Origin: Syntrophobacteraceae bacterium | GTDB taxonomy: Bacteria; Desulfobacterota; Syntrophobacteria; Syntrophobacterales; Syntrophobacteraceae | NCBI GenBank assembly: GCA_013314815.1 | Contig: JABUEY010000011.1 | Span: forward strand, 1-50,413 | Reading direction: 5' to 3' | DNA: 50,413 nucleotides | Position numbers and translations under genes: made by a program | Part shown: piece after piece, positions 44,007 through 50,413 of the stretch | Position numbering within the stretch: position 1 is the stretch's first letter | Layout of the letters: the number at the start of each line of letters is the position of its first letter | Notes under the pieces: model-generated | What the model was told of the DNA's origin: nothing | Seen by the model: the letters and a program-made list of their open reading frames with translations, nothing else | Databases searched by the model: none

Positions 44007-44358
44007 CTTCTTCTCCTGTCTCACCTTCTATGTCGATAATGGACAATTCCCTGCCGCTCACAATATCGAAGAGAGGTTCTCCACATTCAGGACATAGAAA
44101 TACCAGATTTTCCACTTCACAGAGGACATCACACTTTGGACAATGCGCAACAACAGGAACGGTTTCTATTTCCAAAAGAGCTCCCGACGCAATGCTGTTT
44201 TCGCTGATCATGTTGAAAGAAAAGGTGAGCGCCTCGGGGACCACTGCAGCCAATGCCCCGATCTGCAGCCGGATGGTATTCACCCTCTCCAGCCGGTACC
44301 TGCGTCCTTCTTCAAGGACGATTTCGAACAGACTTTGAGCTATGGACAGCTCATGCAC
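43993..44358 (-). CDS. hypA: Nickel metallochaperone HypA
   Basis: 121 residues. The N-terminal MHEL provides the nickel site at His2. The zinc domain has C-x2-C twice (CPKCDVLC and CPECG). HypA pairs with HypB to insert nickel into [NiFe]-hydrogenases. It is the first gene of hypA-hypB-hypF-hypD-hypE on the minus strand. The acidic tail (EGETGEEDGAG) overlaps the hypB start. Confidence 0.96.
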   Translation of the reverse strand: MHELSIAQSLFEIVLEEGRRYRLERVNTIRLQIGALAAVVPEALTFSFNMISENSIASGALLEIETVPVVAHCPKCDVLCEVENLVFLCPECGEPLFDIVSGRELSIIDIEGETGEEDGAG

Positions 44359-44761
44359 GGCAGATCCTCGTTTTCAGGGGGCAAGCCTTTTTCCTCCAGT
44401 CAAACTGCCTCGAAACGGATGCTGACATTTAACATGCGTCCGGTAGTCGGTCAAGGTGACGCATTCGAGTCCGCAGCGTTGCAGACGGACTTTTCTGATC
44501 CGATCCGCCCGGCTTCGATCCAGTATAGGCCGCAGCTTTCACCTGCCGCCTTCCGCCGCGCTGCCGGACTCGATGGAACAGGTGTGCGTCTGTCACTGAA
44601 ACAGAGAAATCCGGCAACCCGGCAGTTCCAGGTTGCTGAATTATAACATATTGAAGTATATTGAATAAGTTGGTGTCTATTTCCAGGTGGTTCGACAAGC
44701 ACATGCCCTTTTCCTCCCGGAAAGGACGGAGGAGATACCGAACATACGCGAGACGGTGGCC
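44359..44761. promoter_or_regulatory. Divergent hyp/CDF intergenic region with extended -10 element
   Basis: About 400 bp. On the minus strand TGTTATAAT (44640-44648) is an extended -10 with a perfect TATAAT, but its -35 is poor; it would give hypA a leader of about 275 bases. The region 44636-44680 is clearly AT-rich. No hypC or other gene is visible. Confidence 0.35.
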
Positions 44762-45835
44762 ATGGACCTATTTACGGAATCGACGGAGAATACATTCAGA
44801 AGGCAACGCCTGGTCGCCATCTGTTTTTCGCTTGCCGTGGGGGCAACCCTCATGGGCGTCAAGTTTTACGCCTATTATCTCACCCGTTCCACTGCCATCC
44901 TGTCCGATGCCCTGGAATCCATCATCAACGTCGTGGCCGGTTTTTTCGCCATGTGGAGCATCATTGTGGCGTCGAGGCCTCCTGATCCCGATCACCCTTA
45001 CGGACATGGCAAGATCGAGTACTTTTCGGCAGGCTTCGAGGGAGCACTGATCGTCATCGCCGCTGTCGGCATTGTATATGCGGCCATTCCCCAGATCATG
45101 ACTCCTCACGGCCTGCCCAACCTCGATGAGGGCCTTTTCATTCTGCTGGCTACAAGCCTGGTCAACCTCGTACTCGCAATCGGTCTTTTGCGGGTGGGCC
45201 GGCACACGCGATCGATCGCCCTTGTCGCCGACGGGAAGCATATCCTGACCGACGTTTACACCTCGGCAGGCGTCCTGCTCGGACTGCTCCTGGTTAACTC
45301 CACGGGCTGGTACTGGATGGACGGCGCCATTGCATGTGTCATGGCTCTGAATATACTGTTCATGGGCGCAAGGCTTATCCGCAGATCCTTCGCGGGACTG
45401 ATGGACGAATCCGATCCCAAACTTCTCGAGGAGATCTCGAGACTGATCGCTCAACATCGCCGGGAAAGCTGGATCGACGTCCATCACCTCCGAGCCTGGC
45501 GTTCGGGAAACCGGATTCATGCCGACTTCCATCTTATACTTCCCCGAGATCTGAGCCTCGAAGAAACGCACATCGAAGTCACTCAACTCCAGCAGGCACT
45601 CAAGTCGCACATCTACGGCATGGGGGACGTCCTGATCCACGCCGAACCCTGCATCGAACCCGAATGCCCGATATGCGGCATGGATCCCTGCAATCTGCGC
45701 GGCCATCCGGTCGATCGACAACACATCTGGCTGCGGGACACCTTGACCTCCGGACCTTTGACAGGCCGGCGGGATGAGGCCGCCGAAAACGCCGAAAACC
45801 GCGAAGAAGGGAGCCCGCCTGATGAAAAATCCTAG
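44762..45835 (+). CDS. Cation diffusion facilitator transporter with cysteine-rich tail
   Basis: 357 residues from ATG 44762 (an upstream in-frame ATG at 44687 adds a doubtful extension). Six membrane helices are expected. Metal-site segments are LSDALESIINVVAG (helix 2), HPYGHGKIEYFSAG and DGKHILTDVYTSAG (helix 5). In the helix-2 site Glu and Asn stand where YiiP has two aspartates, a variant of other specificity. After the cytoplasmic domain comes a tail with C-x4-C-x2-C and MDPC (CIEPECPICGMDPC) that might bind metal. Exports divalent metal against protons; metal unknown. Confidence 0.88.
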   Translation: MDLFTESTENTFRRQRLVAICFSLAVGATLMGVKFYAYYLTRSTAILSDALESIINVVAGFFAMWSIIVASRPPDPDHPYGHGKIEYFSAGFEGALIVIAAVGIVYAAIPQIMTPHGLPNLDEGLFILLATSLVNLVLAIGLLRVGRHTRSIALVADGKHILTDVYTSAGVLLGLLLVNSTGWYWMDGAIACVMALNILFMGARLIRRSFAGLMDESDPKLLEEISRLIAQHRRESWIDVHHLRAWRSGNRIHADFHLILPRDLSLEETHIEVTQLQQALKSHIYGMGDVLIHAEPCIEPECPICGMDPCNLRGHPVDRQHIWLRDTLTSGPLTGRRDEAAENAENREEGSPPDEKS

Positions 45836-45949
45836 CCGCTTGCTCCATCGCTTCGGGAATGCCCTTGAATCACAGCGTTTCTTATGGGAAAGTTGACCGG
45901 TAATGCAAGGGAGCCGCAGACAGGAGATTCCAGAAATCAGGAGGTCGGA

Positions 45950-46864
45950 ATGCGTATCGTATTGATCGGCCAGGCTGCCTTTGGAGCCGGGACACTCGAC
46001 GCGATTCTCGAAAAAGGGGAAAACGTTGTGGCGGTTTATACGCCTAAAGACAGGCCGGGAGGCAAGTTCGATCCCTTGAAGGAACTGGCTCTGTCCAGGG
46101 GGATCCCCGTCTTTCAGCCCGCGACCTACAAAAGCGACGATGCATTCTCGGAATACCGCGCCCTCGAACCGGACCTGACAATCATGGCCTTCGTGACGGA
46201 CATTATACCGGCTCGTTATTTTGATGCAGCCACGATCGGAGCCATCAACTACCATCCTTCGCTTCTGCCGAGACACCGGGGGGCGAGCGCCATCAACTGG
46301 GCGATCATCATGGGCGATACACGAACGGGCCTGACCATTTTCTGGCCGGACGGCGGAATCGATACGGGCCCCATATTGCTCCAGAAGGAAGTGGACATAG
46401 GACCCGACGACACTACGGGAAGCGTCTACTTCAATCATCTCTTTCCCATGGGCATCGCAGCCATTCTGGAATCCCTCGAACTCATCAGGGCAGACAGGGC
46501 TCCACGAATCCCCCAGGACGAATCGGCGGCCACCTACGAACCTCCCTGCAACGACAAGGTCGCTCGAGTCGACTGGCACAAATCCGCCCGGGATATCTAT
46601 AACCTGGTTCGCGGCTGCGATCCTCAGCCAGGCGCTTTTACTGATTGGAAAGAGGACAGGATCCGGTTTTACGAAGCATCCCTGAAGGATGAGCCAACTA
46701 CTGAACGTCCGGGAACGATCGTTGCCTCAGACCAGCACGGCCTGCACATCGCCGTGGCCGGGGGAAGGCTGATTGTGGGCAGAGTCCGTTCCTCGACGGG
46801 CAAGGAAAGCGCCTCAGCGTGGGCATCACAGGCCGGCTGCAGGATCGGCGACCGATTCGAATAG
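45950..46864 (+). CDS. Formyltransferase, methionyl-tRNA formyltransferase-like
   Basis: 304 residues. The formyltransferase domain (1-180) has the catalytic Asn-His-Asp set in INYHPSLLPRHRGASAINWA and GGIDTGPILL. The C-terminal domain (about 205-304) is Fmt-like (ARVDWHKSARDIYNLVRGCDPQPGAFT). Compared with classical Fmt the first domain is shorter and lacks the usual tRNA-binding loop, as in ALDH1L1-type hydrolases. Substrate could be initiator tRNA or a sugar/amine. ATG 45950 has a strong AGGAGG. Alone between CDF and hisB. Confidence 0.8.
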   Translation: MRIVLIGQAAFGAGTLDAILEKGENVVAVYTPKDRPGGKFDPLKELALSRGIPVFQPATYKSDDAFSEYRALEPDLTIMAFVTDIIPARYFDAATIGAINYHPSLLPRHRGASAINWAIIMGDTRTGLTIFWPDGGIDTGPILLQKEVDIGPDDTTGSVYFNHLFPMGIAAILESLELIRADRAPRIPQDESAATYEPPCNDKVARVDWHKSARDIYNLVRGCDPQPGAFTDWKEDRIRFYEASLKDEPTTERPGTIVASDQHGLHIAVAGGRLIVGRVRSSTGKESASAWASQAGCRIGDRFE

Positions 46865-47099
46865 GATCGCCTGCAGGAAAGGCATGGAGTACAAGCCAGG
46901 GCTGCCGAGGGTCAGCAGGGATCGACCCCGTCTCTGACTGTGCACCGGGTCGGCACGATGATCCGCATAAGTCCTGTTGCACCTGTTTGTACAGCGAAAC
47001 CGCACCCTTCGCCGGAGTCCGCATCCCATGCGGGAGAACTTCTTTCACCCGGTGCGCGAGGTTGATCGAGAAGACTTCAGAACACAAAGGAAACTTAAA

Positions 47100-47696
47100 A
47101 TGACTACCCTTTCACGACGGGGGGTTGTGGACAGGCAGACGAAGGAAACCCGGATCCGGCTGGAACTCCTTCTGGACGGCGAGGGCAACACGGAACTGCG
47201 GACAGGAATTCCTTTCCTGGATCACATGCTGTCCCTTTTCGCCGTTCACGGATTTTTTGACCTGAAGATCGACGCCGAAGGGGACCTGGAAATCGACGCG
47301 CACCACACGGTGGAAGACATCGGCATCTGTCTTGGCAGCGCCCTGGCCCAGGCATTGGGCGACCGAAAAGGGATCCGCCGCTACGGCCACTCCGTGGTCC
47401 CCATGGACGAAGCCCTGGCTGCCGTGACACTCGATCTGTCCAACCGGCCATACCTGGTCTATCGCATCCCGTCTATCGCCGACCGCGTGGGGCAGTTCGA
47501 GACAGAGCTCGTCCCGGAATTCTTCAGGGCCTTCTGTCTCAATGGTGGAGTCACCCTGCATGTGGACTCTCCCTACGGGAGCAACACGCACCACATCGTC
47601 GAGGCCGTCTTCAAGGCCTGGGGGCGAGCCCTTGACGGCGCCACACAACTCGACCCGAGGCGAGCTGGCGTGCCGTCATCCAAGGGAGCCCTGTAG
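47100..47696 (+). CDS. hisB: Imidazoleglycerol-phosphate dehydratase
   Basis: 198 residues, monofunctional form. Manganese-binding motifs are DAHHTVEDIGI and SNTHHIVEAVFKA; FLDHMLSLFAVHG and the substrate block PMDEALA are intact. It catalyses the sixth step of histidine synthesis. ATG 47100 follows AAAGGAAAC. The other his genes are not in this window, so hisB is separate from them here. The 235-bp region before it contains no gene. Confidence 0.95.
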   Translation: MTTLSRRGVVDRQTKETRIRLELLLDGEGNTELRTGIPFLDHMLSLFAVHGFFDLKIDAEGDLEIDAHHTVEDIGICLGSALAQALGDRKGIRRYGHSVVPMDEALAAVTLDLSNRPYLVYRIPSIADRVGQFETELVPEFFRAFCLNGGVTLHVDSPYGSNTHHIVEAVFKAWGRALDGATQLDPRRAGVPSSKGAL

Positions 47697-47747
47697 GAAA
47701 GTCCGGACTCCACCCGGCAACATCGCCATACTCTTTCCCTGCGGCAG

Positions 47748-49286
47748 TCAACCGCTTTCCGGGTTGCCGGCCGCCGCGGCCGGATAAGGCAGAGTTTGCT
47801 CTTCGCGAGCCTGGAACTCGCCCGCCATGTTCTGGTTGAACAGGTGTACGGTGCTCGTAGGAAATGCGAATTCGATACCCTCCTCCTGGAAGCGCCTCAT
47901 GATCGTCAGGCAGGTTTTCTGAAGCCAGTTCTGAAAATCCCAGAAGACGGCCGGGTGATACCATGCGTAGACTGAAATATTGAGGCTCCAGTCGTTGAAG
48001 CCGTTGAAGTTCACCCGCGGCGGATGGCTCACCCTCATCCCCTCATGGTTGTCCAGCACCTCCCGAATGATCTCGACCGCCTTTTCCACCTTGTCCGGAC
48101 CGGTATCATACGTCAGGGTGAGATTGGTATGCCAGCGAATGAATTCCCTCCTGCCGATGTTTTCCAAAGTTGAATTGATGATCTTTTCGTTAGGAATGGA
48201 GACCAGATGACCGGTGAGGGTCCTGATGCGCGTGCTTCGGAATCCGACGTTTTCCACGAACCCGTCATGATTGTCGATCACGATGCGCTCCCCCACCTGA
48301 AAGGGCTTATCAAGCAGGATGGTGAGGCTCCCCAGGAAGTTGGCGATGGAATCCTTCCCAGCCAAAGCGAATGCAAGGCCTCCGATTCCCAGTGATGCGA
48401 TGAGCGGCCCGATTTCGATGCCGGTCATATTCTGGACGATCATGAGGCTGCCGATGGCGATGATGAAAATCCTGAAGGTCTTTCCCAGCAGGGGCACGAG
48501 CATCTGGTTGATACTGCTGTCCGTGGTCGAAGCCCATCGGCGGATTCGCAGGTCGATCACGTTCACGAACAGGTACACAAACCAGAACAGGGCGATGATG
48601 CCGCCGATATCCGCGGCTTTTCCGGCCGTGCGGTGGATAAGACCATGGCCGTCCGGGGGATCGAAATGTCCCCAGATGGGAGAGAGCGCCCAGTATATTC
48701 CATAAATGCGGATGAAAAGGGAAAGGGGCTTGGCGATGGCCGTAGCCAGCAGGGTGGACCATCGGTCTTCCCCCTTTACTCTCATGGCCTCGATACGCAC
48801 ATGGACAATGTGGCGCAGAATACGCTCGCCGGCAAGCACCAGGAAAAGCAGTCCAAAGCAGACAAAAAGCTTCAGCCACGTGATCCCGAAAAACGCTTCG
48901 GCATTGATCCAGCTGCCCACACTGCGTGACGCCCCCTGGCCTACTTCCTCGATCTTGCGGCTGAGCTTCTCGCCGGCTTCATCGATCTTCACCGTTCGAG
49001 GAAGCAGGGGAGTCTCCTCAAGGGAAGGAATGATTTGGTTCCCCTGTTCTTCCGCCTGGCTTCCGGGGTTCTGAGCGATTTCCTTCCCGGACCCGGCTGC
49101 CCCGGCGGAATCCCTCTTTTCCCCGGAAAGACCCCCGCCCTGCCGGGAATCGGAGCGGTTTTCGCGCAATTCGGCCTTCTCCTGCGCGGAATTCGACTGT
49201 TGACCGAAGGAAGAACTACCTGCCCATCCGGCTGCAAGTAGAATCGTCAGCGAAAGAAAAATGGTAACGACAAACCTCCCCTTCAT
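47748..49286 (-). CDS. MscS-family mechanosensitive channel with exported N-terminus
   Basis: 512 residues. An N-terminal signal-like helix (MKGRFVVTIFLSLTILLAAGW) leads into a periplasmic segment rich in Ser, Glu and Gly (about 25-125). Four or so membrane helices follow, the last being the pore helix (IASLGIGGLAFALAGKDSIANFLG). The MscS beta domain (PFQVGERIVIDNHDGFVENVGFRSTRIR) and alpha/beta C-terminal domain follow. The family releases solutes on hypo-osmotic shock. ATG 49286 behind GGGAGG; upstream ATG 49394 not supported. Convergent with hisB. Confidence 0.92.
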   Translation of the reverse strand: MKGRFVVTIFLSLTILLAAGWAGSSSFGQQSNSAQEKAELRENRSDSRQGGGLSGEKRDSAGAAGSGKEIAQNPGSQAEEQGNQIIPSLEETPLLPRTVKIDEAGEKLSRKIEEVGQGASRSVGSWINAEAFFGITWLKLFVCFGLLFLVLAGERILRHIVHVRIEAMRVKGEDRWSTLLATAIAKPLSLFIRIYGIYWALSPIWGHFDPPDGHGLIHRTAGKAADIGGIIALFWFVYLFVNVIDLRIRRWASTTDSSINQMLVPLLGKTFRIFIIAIGSLMIVQNMTGIEIGPLIASLGIGGLAFALAGKDSIANFLGSLTILLDKPFQVGERIVIDNHDGFVENVGFRSTRIRTLTGHLVSIPNEKIINSTLENIGRREFIRWHTNLTLTYDTGPDKVEKAVEIIREVLDNHEGMRVSHPPRVNFNGFNDWSLNISVYAWYHPAVFWDFQNWLQKTCLTIMRRFQEEGIEFAFPTSTVHLFNQNMAGEFQAREEQTLPYPAAAAGNPESG

Positions 49287-49624
49287 CCGGATATTCCTCC
49301 CTGAGCACTCGACCAATATCTTCTCAACACGACGGGACACTTCCGCCCGAAAAGGCATAGCGGGCACTATACTCGATATACAGGGCAACTTCAACCGACG
49401 GCCCCCGCCGGCCGCGAGCCCTGGCCCCCCCGCTCATCAGGCGATCGCCGGGAACGCAATAAGGTGTGCTCCTCTTTCAGTCGCAAAGAGATCTCCCCGT
49501 TCGGGGAACTCGATCCAACCACTACGGGAAGGTGCCCTGGACAACGGCGAAGCCGGAACAGATCCGCATGGACGAGCAACGGGAATGGCACGTGGCACGG
49601 CTTGGCAAATGCTTTCGATGGCCC
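49287..49624. other. Intergenic region between mscS-like gene and tRNA
   Basis: About 338 bp. Open frames through it are proline-rich and lack ribosome sites. No further element is recognised. Confidence 0.4.
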
Positions 49625-49653
49625 TTGACATGGGTGAGTCGGAAGTGTATAAG
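49625..49653 (+). promoter_or_regulatory. Consensus promoter of the initiator tRNA
   Basis: TTGACA (49625-49630), 17-bp spacer and TATAAG (49648-49653). The start would fall about 5 bases before the mature tRNA 5' end, so the leader is minimal. Confidence 0.75.
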
Positions 49654-49665
49654 TACCAAGATTGG

Positions 49666-49742
<77 letters not shown>

Positions 49743-49754
49743 ATGATAAATCAA

Positions 49755-49787
49755 GGGCTTACGAGGTTTCTCGTGAAGCCTTTTTTC
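49755..49787 (+). terminator. Terminator after tRNA-fMet
   Basis: GGCTTACGAG pairs with CTCGT(G)AAGCC across a four-base loop and is followed by six T. It lies 12 bp beyond the CCA, so the tRNA is a single-gene transcription unit. Confidence 0.85.
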
Positions 49788-50407
49788 ATTTCTGGGTGTG
49801 GATGGTTGCACTGCCGATTGTGGGTTGTCGAGCTCGCCGATGTCGGTTCGGCCTTCTTGGGGAATCCATTTGCAGTATGTTCGTCACGCGATCTCAGTAG
49901 CACTGTGACCCGCTTCCCTGATCACTTCGGAAAGGGAATCATCTCTGCTTAGCCTAAGCCTGGCACAGGATGCCGCATATTGTCAGTGTTTTTCTCCCAA
50001 GCCCTGATTTTTCCAATGATTTTCCCAATCCTCCGTCCCAAAGCCTTTATCGGAAACTGTCTTCGGTCAGGTCCATCCGGCAAACCTCCAGGAGCCATGG
50101 GCTCACAACCGACTATGAGAACGCACAAAACTTTCGACCAGCTGAACTCTTAAGAAACGGGCCAAACAGATCCGGCATTTTGTCACAAACGAGTACTTCG
50201 GTTCCTTTTCACGCAAGCGATCGATGCCAGCACAGCTTCATTCGGCATTACAACATCATTCGGCATTAAACATCATTCCTACGAAGGAGACTGTGTCGTA
50301 ATTGTAGGGCCTGGGAGTGGATTTTTATGGTTTAATAGGAATAAAAAATAGGCAAATCGGAAGGTTATGTGGTATAGTGTAGCCCTGAGAGCAGGAGGAA
50401 AAGGGCT
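49788..50407. other. Gene-free right end with AT-rich tail
   Basis: About 620 bp. No coding region is credible. From about 50290 the composition becomes AT-rich and unlike the rest of the window. This may be the upstream region of an incoming element, with a strong ribosome site AGGAGG at 50393-50398. Confidence 0.4.
50239..50279 (-). repeat. Short tandem GAATGATG units
   Basis: On the minus strand GAATGATGTTTAATGCC and GAATGATGTTGTAATGCC (17 and 18 bases) are followed by a partial GAATGAAG. They resemble the units of the array at 34.0 kb (AATGACGATGTT core). Confidence 0.55.
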
Positions 50408-50413
50408 ATGGCT
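50408..50413 (+). CDS. Possible gene start cut by the window edge
   Basis: An ATG-GCT begins nine bases after a strong AGGAGG (50393-50398). The product cannot be told from two codons. The AT-rich upstream DNA makes a transposase one possibility, but that is a guess. Confidence 0.35.

Noticed and set aside
49592-49620. TGGCACG-like sequence resembling a sigma-54 promoter
   Set aside because: The -12 TTGC element is not at the required spacing, and a sigma-70 promoter for the tRNA lies right after it.

Overview
This window is chromosomal DNA from a GC-rich, anaerobic, sulfate-reducing bacterium of the Desulfobacterota. The evidence is an intact reductive-type dsr locus (dsrD, dsrA, dsrB, dsrN, dsrC), a tetraheme cytochrome c3, a Desulfovibrio-type 7Fe ferredoxin, a siroheme decarboxylase of the alternative heme pathway, a hyp hydrogenase-maturation cluster and a HesB-like selenoprotein. 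A member of the Syntrophobacteria is my best guess. That is inference from gene content; no database was searched. The gene order looks like core genome: no phage, integrase or CRISPR array is visible, and only the last few bases hint at the start of another gene.

Layout. 0.2-4.9 kb: CorC/HlyC-type membrane protein, hibernation factor fused to a cold-shock domain, alpha/beta-hydrolase-OsmC fusion, cytochrome c3 and ferredoxin. 5.2-5.5 kb: dispersed repeats. 5.7-10.5 kb: dsr locus on the minus strand, with dsrD placed first. 10.9-15.7 kb: TPR protein, FKBP isomerase, fused AhbA/AhbB-like siroheme decarboxylase with a small hypothetical, a kinase-like orphan and a chagasin-type inhibitor. 16.1-18.6 kb: universal stress protein, the UGA-containing selenoprotein, a STAS/anti-sigma pair and a gene remnant next to a repeat. 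18.8-25.5 kb: plus-strand run of an ABC exporter with a very large insertion, a cyclic-nucleotide-binding-fold protein, a small zinc protein, a CoA-disulfide-reductase/rhodanese and a glutamine-amidotransferase-like protein. 25.5-33.7 kb: YchF-like GTPase, two orphan proteins, EttA and a beta-lactamase-fold protein lacking its catalytic residues. 33.8-34.15 kb: inverted modules and a 17-bp tandem array. 34.3-38.3 kb: KamA-like aminomutase, AmpG-like permease and a radical SAM protein. 38.7-44.4 kb: hypABFDE without hypC. 44.8-50.4 kb: CDF transporter, formyltransferase, HisB, MscS channel and an initiator tRNA with its own promoter and terminator.

How the genes work together. DsrAB reduces sulfite and passes sulfur to DsrC as a trisulfide. 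DsrN probably amidates the siroheme used by DsrAB. The nearby AhbA/AhbB protein turns the same siroheme into a heme precursor, and c-type cytochromes such as the local c3 need heme, so two branches from siroheme sit within 10 kb. Cytochrome c3 (periplasm), ferredoxin (cytoplasm) and the Hyp proteins ([NiFe]-hydrogenase assembly) fit a hydrogen- and formate-cycling energy metabolism. The selenoprotein implies that the cell carries selenocysteine insertion machinery elsewhere.

The most rewarding items are the HesB-like selenoprotein that gene callers would truncate, the ABC exporter with about 240 extra residues between Q-loop and signature, the dead serine-hydrolase fold, the unusual dsr order, and a repeat family in which an inverted module ends in 17-bp tandem units.
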